Below, in pieces: positions 9,935 through 18,188 of a DNA stretch of 64,000 bases; position 1 is the stretch's first letter, and the number at the start of each line of letters is the position of its first letter. The translations under genes and the position numbers were made by a program. Under the pieces are notes generated by a model that ran no database searches, was not told where the DNA came from, and saw only the letters and a program-made list of their open reading frames with translations. Source of the DNA: Haloferula rosea (GTDB lineage Bacteria > Verrucomicrobiota > Verrucomicrobiia > Verrucomicrobiales > Akkermansiaceae); assembly GCF_016595525.1 (NCBI RefSeq), contig NZ_JAENII010000005.1:237849-301848 (forward strand), in the 5' to 3' direction.

Positions 9935-11011
9935 ATGCGGATGCTGTGGATTTCGATGATGTTGCTGGGATTGGCGACGGTTCAGGCGGGGACCTTGTCG
10001 CAGGCGAATGCCGTGCGAGCAGGGTATGAGAAGTCGTTGGAGGCATGGACGATCAAGATGCAGCTGGCGAAGGGGGAGGCGGCGCGACGGGAAGTGATGG
10101 CGGCCCGGCCGATGCCTGACGTGGCCGCGAAGCGGATGTGGTCGGTGATTTCCCCCCAGCTCAACGAGGAATGGACGATCGAACCGGCGGCGTGGTTCCT
10201 GCGGATTGCCAGCCCACTGGTGGAGGTCGGGGAAGACGGGCTCCGCACGCCGGCCATGCGCCCGCAGATCGCGCAGGTCCAGAAGACCGTGGAAAAGTAT
10301 CACCTGCAGAGCCGTCAACTCGCGCCGATGTGCATGGCGCTGGTGGCCTGCGGGGACAACACGTCGCTCAATCTGCTGCGCAAGATCGAGTCGCAGAACC
10401 CGGACAAGAAGGTGGCGGGTGTGGCGGCGCTGGGTCTGGCCATGATGGCCAAGGACATCAATGACGAACCGAGGATCATGCGCGAGCGGCTGAGCATGCT
10501 GCGCAAGGCGATCATCGACGCGGCGGATGTCGAGATCGAGGGGGTCACGGTGGCGGAGCTGGCGGAAGAGGAGCTCTACATCATCCGCAACCTGAGCAAG
10601 GGCCGTCCGGCCCCCGAGCTGAGTGGTCGCGATTCCGGAGGGCGCGCGATGAGCCTTTCGTCATTCGAGGGGAAAGTGGTGATCCTGTTGTTCTGGAACT
10701 CCGGGGGTGAAGGACCGGACGCGGTGATCAACTGGGCCAATGCCCTACGTGCCGACGAGCGCTTCGCCGGGAAGGAATTTGAAGTGGTGGGGGTCAACAG
10801 CGACCCCTTGCCGGTGCTGCGGAAACTGCAGGCCGAAGGAAAGGTCGACTGGCCGAATTTCTCTGATCCCAACAACGAACTCGGCAAGGTGTATCGGGTG
10901 GGAGCATGGCCGCTGACCTACGTCCTGGGTGCCGACCGCAAGATCCACTACATCGGAACGACGGGCACCTTTGCCGAACTGACCGCTGCGGCGGTTCTCG
11001 ACGAGAGCTGA
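9935..11011 (+). CDS. Secreted thioredoxin-fold (redoxin) protein lacking the CxxC motif
   Basis: 358 aa with signal peptide 1-19 (MRMLWISMMLLGLATVQAG). The N-terminal 180 residues are helical with no family I recognise. The C-terminal part (about 215-355) is a TlpA/AhpC-like thioredoxin fold: APELSGRDSGGRAMSLSSFE, GKVVILLFWNSGGEGPDAV, EVVGVNSDP, and a WPLTYVLGADRKIHYIG end. The usual W-C-x-x-C active site is replaced by WNSGGEGPD, so no thiol redox chemistry is expected. Such proteins are common in Verrucomicrobia/Planctomycetes envelopes. Divergent from gatCA, convergent with the iron-transporter-like gene. Confidence 0.8.
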   Translation: MRMLWISMMLLGLATVQAGTLSQANAVRAGYEKSLEAWTIKMQLAKGEAARREVMAARPMPDVAAKRMWSVISPQLNEEWTIEPAAWFLRIASPLVEVGEDGLRTPAMRPQIAQVQKTVEKYHLQSRQLAPMCMALVACGDNTSLNLLRKIESQNPDKKVAGVAALGLAMMAKDINDEPRIMRERLSMLRKAIIDAADVEIEGVTVAELAEEELYIIRNLSKGRPAPELSGRDSGGRAMSLSSFEGKVVILLFWNSGGEGPDAVINWANALRADERFAGKEFEVVGVNSDPLPVLRKLQAEGKVDWPNFSDPNNELGKVYRVGAWPLTYVLGADRKIHYIGTTGTFAELTAAAVLDES

Positions 11012-11017
11012 GGCCCT

Positions 11018-11776
11018 TCAGGCAAAGTCCGCGAACGGGCGAAGCAGGTAGCCGATGCCGTAGGCCATCCCTGAGGCGAGAGCCCCGACGGCGATGGTTT
11101 CGACGACGCCTGCGAAGGTGTTCTGGCCGACGACCCGGGCCTTCAGAGCCCCGACGATGCCGAAGGACACCATGGTCAGGACGCAGGCCACGGCAAAGGG
11201 ATTCGCGAGCACCCCCGGGCGGGCAAGATCCACGACATAGGCGATCAGTGGAACGGCGCCCACCAGCAGGAAGGCGAGAAAGGTGGCCGTGGCGGCTTTC
11301 CAAGCGGCCGGCTGAGCGGTGTGGATGCCGTGTTCTTCCTGGAGCATCGTATCGACCCAGCGTTGCTTGTCGGCGGTGATGACCTTGACGATTTGCTCCA
11401 GCGTTTCCCCTTTGAATCCTTTGGCCGCGAAGATTTGCCGGATCTCTTCACGCTCCCCGTCCGGGTGCATCTCGATCTCCCGTTCCTCTTCACGGCGGGT
11501 GCGGTTGGCGGCCTGGTTCTCCGCATGAGTGCCGAGGAAATTTCCCGAAGCCATCGAGAATCCGTCCGCAATCAGGTTGGCCACGCCGAGGATGATGACG
11601 AGACCGGCCGGAAGTCCGGCCCCTGCGACCGATGAGACGACGGCGAAGGTGGTGACAGCTCCATCAATGGCTCCAAAGATGGAGTCCTTCAGGAAGTCTT
11701 GTGACACACCCTTGGTGAGGCGCTCGCGGATGGCGTCCGGGGTGTGGTCTTCTTGATGATTCGGGTGGTGGGACAC
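11018..11776 (-). CDS. VIT1/CCC1-family membrane transporter (iron/manganese)
   Basis: 252 aa with about five hydrophobic helices: DSIFGAIDGAVTTFAVVSSV, AGLVIILGVANLIADGFSM, a cytosolic acidic/charged loop (REEEREIEMHPDGEREEIRQI), then FLAFLLVGAVPLIAYVV, VACVLTMVSFGIVGALKA and VETIAVGALASGMAYGIGYL. The DGxxT and ADGxSM motifs in helices 1 and 2 and the metal-binding Glu-rich loop are characteristic of VIT1/CCC1 Fe2+/Mn2+ exporters. The substrate is inferred from the family. The stop is 7 nt from the convergent upstream gene. Confidence 0.88.
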   Translation of the reverse strand: MSHHPNHQEDHTPDAIRERLTKGVSQDFLKDSIFGAIDGAVTTFAVVSSVAGAGLPAGLVIILGVANLIADGFSMASGNFLGTHAENQAANRTRREEEREIEMHPDGEREEIRQIFAAKGFKGETLEQIVKVITADKQRWVDTMLQEEHGIHTAQPAAWKAATATFLAFLLVGAVPLIAYVVDLARPGVLANPFAVACVLTMVSFGIVGALKARVVGQNTFAGVVETIAVGALASGMAYGIGYLLRPFADFA

Positions 11777-11885
11777 GCACCCGGGAGCCTAGCGAATCCT
11801 GAGCTCAGGGCAACCACGCGGGTCGCCAGAAGTTCACCCAATCTTGCGGCTGGAATCCTTCCGCGAGTGCTCTAGCGTTTTCGGC

Positions 11886-12335
11886 ATGAAGGCGCTCTCA
11901 TGGATCCTCCTCGCGGCTGGTGTTTCACTCGGGCTCAGCTCCTGCGCGAACCCGTATGACCAGTATCCGGAGGGATCCGTGGCCAGCAGCGCACCGGTCG
12001 GTTACGACACGACGGTGGTCGGGGGGATCACTTACTGGTATTCCGGTGGTCACTACTACCGCCATTGGCCGAGGTATGGATGGGTGGTGGTGCGTCCCCC
12101 ATATCACCGACCTCCCTACCAGAAGCCGCCCAAGCCGGAAAAACCGCCCAAGCCGGAGCATCCGATCGTCAAGCCCAAGCCGAGCCAACCGGTCCAAAGA
12201 CCGGTCGAACGGCCGTCGACCCAACCGGTGCAGCGACCGACCACCCGGCCGGTCCAGCGTCCCAGCACCCGCCCCGCGGTCCAGACGCGCCCGACCATGC
12301 CCCAGAGGGCCCCGCGTCCTGCGACCCGCCGCTGA
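11886..12335 (+). CDS. Small proline-rich lipoprotein
   Basis: 149 aa from ATG 11886. Signal peptide ends in a lipobox (LSLGLSSC is seen as SLGLSSCANP), so the protein is likely lipid-anchored. A short domain rich in Tyr/Gly/Trp (GGITYWYSGGHYYRHWP) is followed by a long Pro/Lys/Arg/Thr low-complexity tail of PVQRP and TTRP-type repeats. The tail resembles wall- or envelope-interacting spacer regions. No catalytic motif. Likely a short outer-membrane or periplasmic structural protein; function unknown. The strong bidirectional hairpin at 12397-12426 lies 60 nt downstream. Confidence 0.75.
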   Translation: MKALSWILLAAGVSLGLSSCANPYDQYPEGSVASSAPVGYDTTVVGGITYWYSGGHYYRHWPRYGWVVVRPPYHRPPYQKPPKPEKPPKPEHPIVKPKPSQPVQRPVERPSTQPVQRPTTRPVQRPSTRPAVQTRPTMPQRAPRPATRR

Positions 12336-12396
12336 GGCGAGCATTACCCGTGGGGAATGGACTGAGCTTTTCGCGTGCGACATGGGTACGCAAAAA

Positions 12397-12426
12397 GGCC
12401 CGTCGACAGTTGCCTGTCGGCGGGCC
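12397..12426. terminator. Strong bidirectional terminator
   Basis: 13-bp stem with one G-T pair (GGCCCGTCGACAG at 12397-12409 with CTGTCGGCGGGCC at 12414-12426) and a 4-nt loop. It is flanked by AAAAA on the left and C plus TTTTTTT on the right, so it can terminate the lipoprotein transcript on the plus strand and the candidate large RNA on the minus strand. Confidence 0.85.
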
Positions 12427-13486
12427 CTTTTTTTGTGGATCCAACGAATCCAAATTCCTTTTTTCGTAGACCTTTCGAATCCACGAAGAAAAAGAGGAGG
12501 GGAGTGGGAATTCGCCACATTCTCTTTCCCCGGTTGACTGACATTTGGCGCCCAAATCCACCCGTCGAGTGTCATTGGCTGCCAGTTCCCCGACGCTGCG
12601 TTGACCGACAAGAACGATTGTCGTGATTCCGTTCGACTCCGCAGCGGAGCCGGCCGTGATGTTGCCATCATCGACTTCTTGGGTGAGACGTCTTCGCTTG
12701 GAGTTACGCATCTGCCGATTCGCACTTTCCAAACCTGTGAAACCGCTCTCGCTGAGAACTTGATCGGCTTCTTTTCATCCAAGGTCGGCATCGGGCGTTT
12801 TCGCATCCGATCGTTTGCCTTGGACCACGGGTCTTGTCTCTTAACCCTCACATTGCATTTTCTTTCTCAGACGGACGACCCGACTTGCGCCGTGCCTCCC
12901 GTACTTTCGGAATTTATCGCACCAATCAGGGTCATCACCAATTTCTCGGTGCCTTCCCCGCAGTGGGCTCATTCCGCGATGAATGAAGTCCCTTTTTCTC
13001 CTTCCGGTTGCGACCCCGGCTGGGTCTGATCGCATCGCTTGTCTCGTTCTTCGCGATCAGGACTTTCTTCACCACACTGACTCACAGTAGCAACGTCCGG
13101 TCTTGGACCGACTGTGTTCGCCTCGCCACTCCTTGATTCACCTGGAGATTCGGGCGTCACTCGGCTTCGCGAGTGGTTGCGTGCCTGCCATCCGGCCGGA
13201 TTTCGTGCACCTCGCTCGCCGCCGGGCATCCTTGTTCGTTTTGCAGGAGGGAACGACCCCACCTGAGGATGCCGGTGACATTGGCCTCAAACTTGTTGCT
13301 TGGTTTTCACCAAGCTCACCGCGCTTTCACACGGATTCGCTCAAGGGGCCGGGAACGTCAGTTCCTCCCGACCATTTTCCCGGGCTCTCGCCCGAGACTT
13401 ATCCCAGAACGCTTCTTGGGGTGATCGAAATCAATCCCTTCCACGCTCCCTTTCTGTCAAAGATCAAGTTCCCGAAGGAACACTTG
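12397..13486 (-). ncRNA. Candidate large structured non-coding RNA (class not recognised)
   Basis: The region has no credible protein gene in any frame but is packed with helices. In minus-strand RNA orientation: stem 13465-13486 with a C(UUCG)G loop and a 2-nt bulge; 7-bp stem 13379-13396 with a GAGA loop; 5-bp stem 13352-13365; 7-bp stem 13298-13315 with a GAAA loop; 6-bp stem 13158-13175; two-tier stem 13083-13088/13111-13116 enclosing 13098-13110; 8-bp stem 13026-13033/13053-13060; 5-bp 13012-13026; three-tier stem 12778-12784/12818-12824, 12790-12794/12807-12811, 12795-12797/12802-12804 with an AAAA loop; 12607-12622; 12543-12557; terminator 12397-12426. Stable loop types appear only when read on the minus strand. 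A possible promoter is TTGACT 13511-13516 with TATCTT 13487-13492, but its predicted start would fall inside the first stem, so the 5' end is uncertain. I see no RNase P, tmRNA, SRP or group I/II intron signatures. Confidence 0.55.
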
Positions 13487-13541
13487 AAGATAACCATGTT
13501 TTCGCGGGAGAGTCAAAATAAAAGTGGTGTAAGTCGTTGGT

Positions 13542-13572
13542 TGTGAATAGCATGTGAATAAGTTGTGAATAG
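13542..13572. repeat. Three phased TGTGAATA direct repeats (11-bp period)
   Basis: TGTGAATAG (13542-13550), TGTGAATAA (13553-13561) and TGTGAATAG (13564-13572) repeat with an exact 11-bp period, so all copies face the same side of the helix. The middle copy is the complement of TTATTCACA, a match to the DnaA-box consensus TTATNCACA; the others differ at one end base. They lie upstream of the candidate RNA and could be an operator or a DnaA-binding cluster. In the rest of 13487-13709 I see no other clear feature apart from a poly-A run near 13650. Confidence 0.6.
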
Positions 13573-13709
13573 TGATCACGGGTCACTGAGGTTGAGTGGG
13601 TTTCACGAACCGGTGTTTTCGAGCCGCGGCGAATTCGACCCAGGACGGGCAAAAAAAGTTCGCGTTGGATTGGTGGTTGGCGGGTGACTTTTGGGAATTC
13701 GGGCACCGG

Positions 13710-14057
13710 TCAGCTCCGTTGTCGGGTGAGCATGAACTCGTTGCCCTCCGTGTCGATGCACATGGCCAGATGGGGTGGCTCTCCGTCTTCGGGCTGTGGC
13801 TCTTTCGGGCATTGGCCGCCGTGCTGGCAGACTTCGCGGGCTCCGGTGACGACATCGCCAACCTGGAAGGTCAGGCCGGTCCAGGTGCGTTTCCCTTCGC
13901 CGCCGCGATGGATGGAGATGATGCCGCCGGCGACGGTCAGTTCGGTGATGTGCGGGTTCTGTTTGATGACCGTGGCACCGAAGAGGGTGGTGTAGAATGT
14001 GGTGGCGCGCTGGGCGTCGGCGGCCCAGACGGTGTATTTGAGTTTCTCAACCTTCAT
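13710..14057 (-). CDS. VOC-family (glyoxalase/bleomycin-resistance fold) protein
   Basis: 115 aa, a single vicinal-oxygen-chelate module. It begins MKVEKLKYTVWAADAQRATTFY, the typical first beta-alpha-beta unit, continues with FGATVIKQNPHITELTVAGG and ends with AMCIDTEGNEFMLTRQ, the usual C-terminal strand with a metal-ligand Glu. Members include glyoxalases, dioxygenases and antibiotic-binding proteins, so the substrate cannot be assigned. Monocistronic on the minus strand. Confidence 0.85.
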   Translation of the reverse strand: MKVEKLKYTVWAADAQRATTFYTTLFGATVIKQNPHITELTVAGGIISIHRGGEGKRTWTGLTFQVGDVVTGAREVCQHGGQCPKEPQPEDGEPPHLAMCIDTEGNEFMLTRQRS

Positions 14058-14181
14058 GCCGCCACCTTGTGGAGCGGAGGGAGAAGTTGCAATCCCCGGA
14101 ACGACGACGTGAAGCGAGCAGCGTCATCGCCCCGGAGATTGACTGGCAACCACCAATTCTTCTCGGGGGGAGCAGGAGGCC

Positions 14182-14427
14182 TCAGGAGGCCAGGAAATCG
14201 GGATCGTGGACCAGCAGTCGGAGCTGTGCCTCAAGTCGCTTGTGACTGAGGTAGGAGTGAAGCGCGCGCGGGTTGCGTTCCAGCAGACGGTTGAGTTGTT
14301 GGTTGGCCCGAGTCCTTTCCTCGATCGAGGAGGACTCCTCCAACCTCTCAAGCGCCTTGAGCAGCTGGCGCTCACTGAGGCGCTCCAGCAGGCTATCGAT
14401 CAGGGAAGGTTGTCGGAGATGGGCCAT
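14182..14427 (-). CDS. Small helical protein of unknown function
   Basis: 81 aa (MAHLRQPSLIDSLLERLSER...), almost entirely helix-forming, with leucine/charged repeats (LLKALERLEESSSIEERTRA) suggesting a short coiled coil. No signal peptide, membrane segment or known motif. The start at 14427 has no obvious ribosome-binding site. The competing frames on this stretch look worse, so I keep it at modest confidence. Confidence 0.45.
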   Translation of the reverse strand: MAHLRQPSLIDSLLERLSERQLLKALERLEESSSIEERTRANQQLNRLLERNPRALHSYLSHKRLEAQLRLLVHDPDFLAS

Positions 14428-14636
14428 GCGGATGATGGAGCAGTGGCCATGCCAGTGCCCGTGCGGCGCAGGTTGGGTTCATGAAAGTGCATCATGGGGG
14501 GAGTGCGAATGAGTGAGGTGGGTGAGTTCACCGGAAGGCGTGTCCCGACCGGGGGGTGGCAGGGCAGGGCTGGTTTAGGGCGGGGGATGGGCTGTTGGAA
14601 TCCGTGGGGGGTGGGGGGGCTTGGCGCTTGTCACGG

Positions 14637-15359
14637 GTGGGGGCGGCCTGCTGCAGTGGCGCTGCTTTGATTCACCGCTTGTTTTCCCATCATGGTTTCC
14701 GCTCGATTCTGCGGGATCACTGGCCGCTGTTTGCCCTGATGTTGGGGATGCTGGTGATTCTCGGCCTGCAGCGAATGCTGGGGCCCTCGTGGTATGCTTC
14801 GTTCATGATGTTTCCACCGGAGGTTGCGGCGTCCTGGGAGCATCTGAAGTCGGGCGATGTGACGCTGGCTGACTGGGGGGTGTTCTCGTCGATGCTGACG
14901 GCGGGCTTCTTCCACGGTGATCTTCTCCACTGGGGAGGCAACATGATCTACCTGTGGTTGTTCGGATCGCTTCTCTCCGGGTTGCTGGGCAACCGCATGA
15001 TGCTCGGTCTGTTCCTGATCACGGCGCTGGCAGGTGGGGCGTGCGACGCGTATCTGAGATCGGATGAGATGATCCCCAGCCTGGGAGCCTCCGGGGGCGT
15101 GATGGGGCTTGAGGGTGCCTACCTCGGTTTGGCCCTGCGGTTTCACCTCCCGGATCCGGAGACGTGGCCGCTGGCGCGGCCGGTGGCTCCCTCGCAGTTG
15201 GCGATCTTCGCCATGCTGGGGGTGGCGATGGACTTGAGGGGGTTGTGGATGGGGGTTGGCAATACCGCCTATGGGGCTCACCTCGGTGGCTTTCTCATGG
15301 GGGTGGTTCTGACCGGCTTGCTGCTTCCGCTGAAGGGGATGCGCTACGCTCGTCGGTAG
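14637..15359 (+). CDS. Rhomboid-family intramembrane serine protease
   Basis: About 240 aa with six hydrophobic segments beginning at WPLFALMLGMLVILGL. The rhomboid signature is complete: HWGGNMIYLWLFG in helix 2 (HxxxN), catalytic Ser in GASGGVMG (helix 4) and the partner His in GAHLGGFLMG (helix 6). Rhomboids cut single-span membrane proteins within the bilayer. The start is uncertain: the frame is open from 14556 with only GTG/TTG candidates (14556, 14637, 14679), because the upstream stretch is very G-rich with no clear ribosome-binding site. I chose GTG 14637 as a compromise. Confidence 0.85.
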   Translation: MGAACCSGAALIHRLFSHHGFRSILRDHWPLFALMLGMLVILGLQRMLGPSWYASFMMFPPEVAASWEHLKSGDVTLADWGVFSSMLTAGFFHGDLLHWGGNMIYLWLFGSLLSGLLGNRMMLGLFLITALAGGACDAYLRSDEMIPSLGASGGVMGLEGAYLGLALRFHLPDPETWPLARPVAPSQLAIFAMLGVAMDLRGLWMGVGNTAYGAHLGGFLMGVVLTGLLLPLKGMRYARR

Positions 15360-15410
15360 CTGGTCGAGTGGAAGGGCGGGCTCCTCCCGTGAAGTTCGAT
15401 TCCCGCTGGC

Positions 15411-16154
15411 TCAGGCTTTGCTACGACGCGCGACGTAGACCGTGCTTTCCGATTTGCCGCCCAGGTGAGGGTTGTCGAAGGAGACGATGTGCGACTCACA
15501 GGTATCGAACACCTCGGCGAGTGCCTGCATGAAGGTTTCCTCGGGTGGGTCGTCCGACCAGAGGGCGAAGATGCCACCCGGGTGGATCTTTTCCGCGAGG
15601 CGGCGGAGGCCGGCGGGGCTGTAGAATTCCTCGTGTCGCTGGTGGAGGAGATTCGATGGCGAGTGATCGATATCGAGCAGGATGGCGTGGTGCCGCTCGG
15701 TGCAGGATTCGGGTTCGAAGCTGGTGGTGTCTGCGGCGGCGAGCTTGAAGAAGTCACCATGGACGAACCGGCAGCGCGGGTCCTCGCTGAGCTCCGGTCC
15801 GAGGGGGACGAGTCCGCGGCGATGCCAATCGATCACGGGTGCGAGGTAGTCGACGACGCGGAGTGATCCGATGCTTGGGTGGTCGAGGGCGACCTTCGCG
15901 GTGTATCCAAGACCGAGACCGCCGACGACGACATTGAGTTTCTCGCCCGGGAAGGCGGCTTCGGTGGCGGCGATGCCAAGGCGGGAGAGGGCGGACTCCA
16001 CCTCGGTGAAGAGGCTGGTCATGAGGTAGGCGTCTCCGAGGATGATTTCGTGGACGATGATTCCGTCGAGATCCGGCAAGCTCCGCCGCCTGAGGACGAG
16101 GTCGCCAAGCGGGGTCGCTTGGAAATCGAGTTCCTCGAAGATGGGTCGTTTCAA
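15411..16154 (-). CDS. Spermidine-synthase-like methyltransferase-fold protein
   Basis: 247 aa. The fold matches polyamine aminopropyltransferases: N-terminal strands (FEELDFQATPLGDLVLRRRS), the nucleotide-binding motif VVVGGLGLGYTAKVAL, the acidic loop LRVVDYLAPVIDWH, a second acidic motif FVHGDFFKLA and HAILLDIDHSPSNLL. No classical spermidine synthase gate motif is seen, so it may be a methyltransferase-like relative rather than a true SpeE. It is followed 7 nt away, counted on the coding strand from upstream, by the YebC-family gene in the same direction, so the two are likely co-transcribed. Confidence 0.75.
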   Translation of the reverse strand: MKRPIFEELDFQATPLGDLVLRRRSLPDLDGIIVHEIILGDAYLMTSLFTEVESALSRLGIAATEAAFPGEKLNVVVGGLGLGYTAKVALDHPSIGSLRVVDYLAPVIDWHRRGLVPLGPELSEDPRCRFVHGDFFKLAAADTTSFEPESCTERHHAILLDIDHSPSNLLHQRHEEFYSPAGLRRLAEKIHPGGIFALWSDDPPEETFMQALAEVFDTCESHIVSFDNPHLGGKSESTVYVARRSKA

Positions 16155-16161
16155 AACCCGA

Positions 16162-16869
16162 TCAAGCGAGGTTGGTGAACACGAGTTGGACGTCTTCGTC
16201 TTCCTCGATCTTTTCGAGGAGTGCCTCGATGTCGTTCATTTGCTCGTCGCTCATTTCGACGGGTTGGGTCGGGATGCGCTCGAGGGCGGCCTTCTTGATG
16301 GTGATGCCGAGTTTTTCGACGCCACCACTCAAGTTGGCGAACTCGGCGTAGTCGCCGATGGCGCGGACGAGTCCATCCTCGACTTCCAGTTCCTCGAGAC
16401 CGTGGTCGATCAGTTCGAGTTCGACTTCCTCGAGTTCGACGCCTTCGGCTTCGAATTCAACGACGGCCTTGCGGGTGAACATGAAATCGAGTTGTCCGCT
16501 CTGGACGAGTTGTCCGCCGTTCTTGCTGAAGATGGTCTTCAGGTTGGAGACGGAGCGGTTGGTGTTGTCGGTGGCGCACTCGATGTAGAAGAGGGAGCCG
16601 TGAGGGCCCTTGCCCTCGTAGTTGACTTCCGAGATGTCGGCGGCGTCGCCACCCGTGGCGCGTTTGATGGCGGCATCGATCTTGTCCTTCGGAAGGTTCT
16701 CGGCCTTGGCATTGGAGATGGCCAGGCGGAGGGCCGGATTCATGTCCGGGTCACCGCCTCCGTTCTTGGCGGCGAGGGTGATGGATTTGGCTAGCTTCGG
16801 GAAAACGCGGGACATCTTGTCCCAGCGCGCTTCCTTGGCACGACGTCGGCATTCAAAGGCTCTTCCCAT
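16162..16869 (-). CDS. YebC/PmpR-family transcriptional regulator / translation factor
   Basis: 235 aa, standard YebC size. Characteristic blocks: KARWDKMSRVFPKLAKSI-type N-terminus (seen as EARWDKMSRVFPKLAKSI), a GGGDPDMNPALRLAI block, NLPKDKIDAAIKRATG, and YEGKGPHGSLFYIE. Family members are DNA-binding regulators; recent work also links them to relief of ribosome stalling. The C-terminal third is acidic (EALLEKIEEDEDVQLVF). It probably shares a transcript with the spermidine-synthase-like gene just downstream. Confidence 0.92.
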   Translation of the reverse strand: MGRAFECRRRAKEARWDKMSRVFPKLAKSITLAAKNGGGDPDMNPALRLAISNAKAENLPKDKIDAAIKRATGGDAADISEVNYEGKGPHGSLFYIECATDNTNRSVSNLKTIFSKNGGQLVQSGQLDFMFTRKAVVEFEAEGVELEEVELELIDHGLEELEVEDGLVRAIGDYAEFANLSGGVEKLGITIKKAALERIPTQPVEMSDEQMNDIEALLEKIEEDEDVQLVFTNLA

Positions 16870-16952
16870 AGGTGGTCTGGATTCGGTTGGGGGTATTCAA
16901 GCGGGACCTCGAGCAAGGGCAAGGGGAATGCGGGTCGGGGATGGGTGGCGGG

Positions 16953-17570
16953 TCAGCCGAATTGGTCGATCAGATGGGGCCGGAGTTTGTCGGAGAAGGT
17001 GGAGACGGTGACGGGGTGATCGGTCTCGTTTTCGACGCAGCCCATGACGACGCCTTCGATGCCGCAGGGGGTGATGGCGAAGAAGGGGAGCAGGGAGTCG
17101 CGGGTGATGTTGATGGCGAAGCCGTGCATGCTGATCCATTTGCTCACGCCCACGCCGATGGAGGCGAGCTTGCGATTCTCCACCCACACGCCGGTGAGGC
17201 CCTCGCGTCGGGTGGCGGGGATGCCGAAATCCCGGCAGGTGAGGATGAGGACTTCCTCGAGTTTGCGCAGGTGCTCGTGCAGGTCCTTTCCCCGCTCCCT
17301 CAGGTCGAGGATGGGGTAGCCAACGAGTTGGCCGGGTCCGTGGTAGGTGGCTTCGCCGCCACGGTTGATCTGATGGACGGGCGCGGGGAGTGAGCTGGTG
17401 TCGCGGAGGGACGACTGATCGCGGCGTCGACCGATGGTGTAGACCGGTTGGTGCTCGAGCAGGTAGATGGTTTCTTCGTGCGATCCGCTGAGAATGCCGG
17501 CGACATGCTCCTGTTGGAGCTCGAGGCCTGCGGCGTAGTCAACGGGCTCGGGAAGGGTGGTGATCTTCAT
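16953..17570 (-). CDS. lipB: Octanoyltransferase
   Basis: 205 aa. LipB moves octanoate from octanoyl-ACP to lipoyl domains of 2-oxoacid dehydrogenases and GcvH. The signature RGGEATYHGPGQLVGYP (70-86), catalytic Lys134 (NRKLASIGVGV) and acyl-thioester Cys169 (ITPCGIEG) are all present. The lipA partner is not in the window. The gene lies 27 nt downstream of ruvC in the same direction. Confidence 0.96.
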   Translation of the reverse strand: MKITTLPEPVDYAAGLELQQEHVAGILSGSHEETIYLLEHQPVYTIGRRRDQSSLRDTSSLPAPVHQINRGGEATYHGPGQLVGYPILDLRERGKDLHEHLRKLEEVLILTCRDFGIPATRREGLTGVWVENRKLASIGVGVSKWISMHGFAINITRDSLLPFFAITPCGIEGVVMGCVENETDHPVTVSTFSDKLRPHLIDQFG

Positions 17571-17597
17571 GGTCGTGACGCGGGGTGTGCGGGGAGT

Positions 17598-18101
17598 TCA
17601 GACCTGACGGCGATCGAGGACTTTCGAACGCAGGGGATCGGAGGCCTGGAGGTGGGCGAGTCCGATGGCGAGGGCGTCCGCCGCGTCGTGAGGAGGGGTC
17701 TCGGAGAGTCCTAGTAGTGCGCGGATCATGAAGGCGACCTGGGCCTTGTCCGCTTTGCCATTGCCGACGACGGCTTGTTTGACCTTGGAGGGTGCGTATT
17801 CGAAGACGGGGAGCCCGGCATCGGCGGCGGCGATGAGGGCGGCCGCGCGGGCGGCGCCCATGCTGATGGCGGTCTTGTGCGACTGCACGTAGATGATGCC
17901 TTCCACGGCGACTTCGTCGGGCTCGTGGGTCTTGATGAGGTTGGCGAGGTGCATGCGCACGGCGGCCAGGGCCGCCGACTGGGGCAGTTTGGCGGGGATG
18001 CGGATGACTTCGTAGGTGATGACCCTAGCGGTCTTCTGGTCACCCTCCACCACGGCGTAGCCGGTATTGCGGATGGCGGGGTCAATGGAGAGGACGCGCA
18101 T
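17598..18101 (-). CDS. ruvC: Crossover junction endodeoxyribonuclease RuvC
   Basis: 167 aa from ATG 18101 (MRVLSIDPAIRNTGYAVVEG); an upstream in-frame ATG at 18116 would add five residues. RuvC resolves Holliday junctions with RuvAB. The four catalytic acidic residues are in place: Asp7, Glu67 (VAVEGI), Asp139 and Asp142 (PHDAADALA). It is upstream of lipB on the same strand; ruvA and ruvB are not in the window. Confidence 0.94.
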   Translation of the reverse strand: MRVLSIDPAIRNTGYAVVEGDQKTARVITYEVIRIPAKLPQSAALAAVRMHLANLIKTHEPDEVAVEGIIYVQSHKTAISMGAARAAALIAAADAGLPVFEYAPSKVKQAVVGNGKADKAQVAFMIRALLGLSETPPHDAADALAIGLAHLQASDPLRSKVLDRRQV

Positions 18102-18130
18102 GCGACAAATTCTCAATGATCAAGTTCCAA

Positions 18131-18186
18131 TGCCAAATGGCCGAGGAGCGGAGTTTGGCATTCAGACTTGGACATTGGAAATTGAA
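18131..18186. repeat. Imperfect inverted repeat between ruvC and the helicase gene
   Basis: TTCCAATGCCAAA near the left end pairs with TTTGGCATT and CATTGGAA further right, giving nested arms of the same sequence around a GC-rich centre. The local sequence is AT-richer than its surroundings and made of related words (CCAATG, TTGGCAT, GACATTGGAAATTG). It could terminate the helicase transcript or be a dispersed intergenic repeat; only one copy is in the window. Confidence 0.35.
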
Positions 18187-18188
18187 AG

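Noticed and set aside
11925..12851. Minus-strand open frame of 308 aa across the lipoprotein gene and the gap
   Set aside because: Reads through the bidirectional terminator and the antisense of a clear lipoprotein gene, and the residues are low-complexity Arg/Ser/Gly.
12601..13029. Open frame of 142 aa on the plus strand inside the helix-rich gap
   Set aside because: Composition is unlike any protein in the window, there is no ribosome-binding site, and it cuts through the nested helices at 12778-12824 and 12919-12952.
12397..13486. RNase P RNA, tmRNA, SRP RNA or group II intron
   Set aside because: GAAGAAAGTCC near 13070 recalls an RNase P word, but the rest of the core is missing; no tmRNA tag frame with CCA end, no SRP helix-8 core, no domain V of group II introns.
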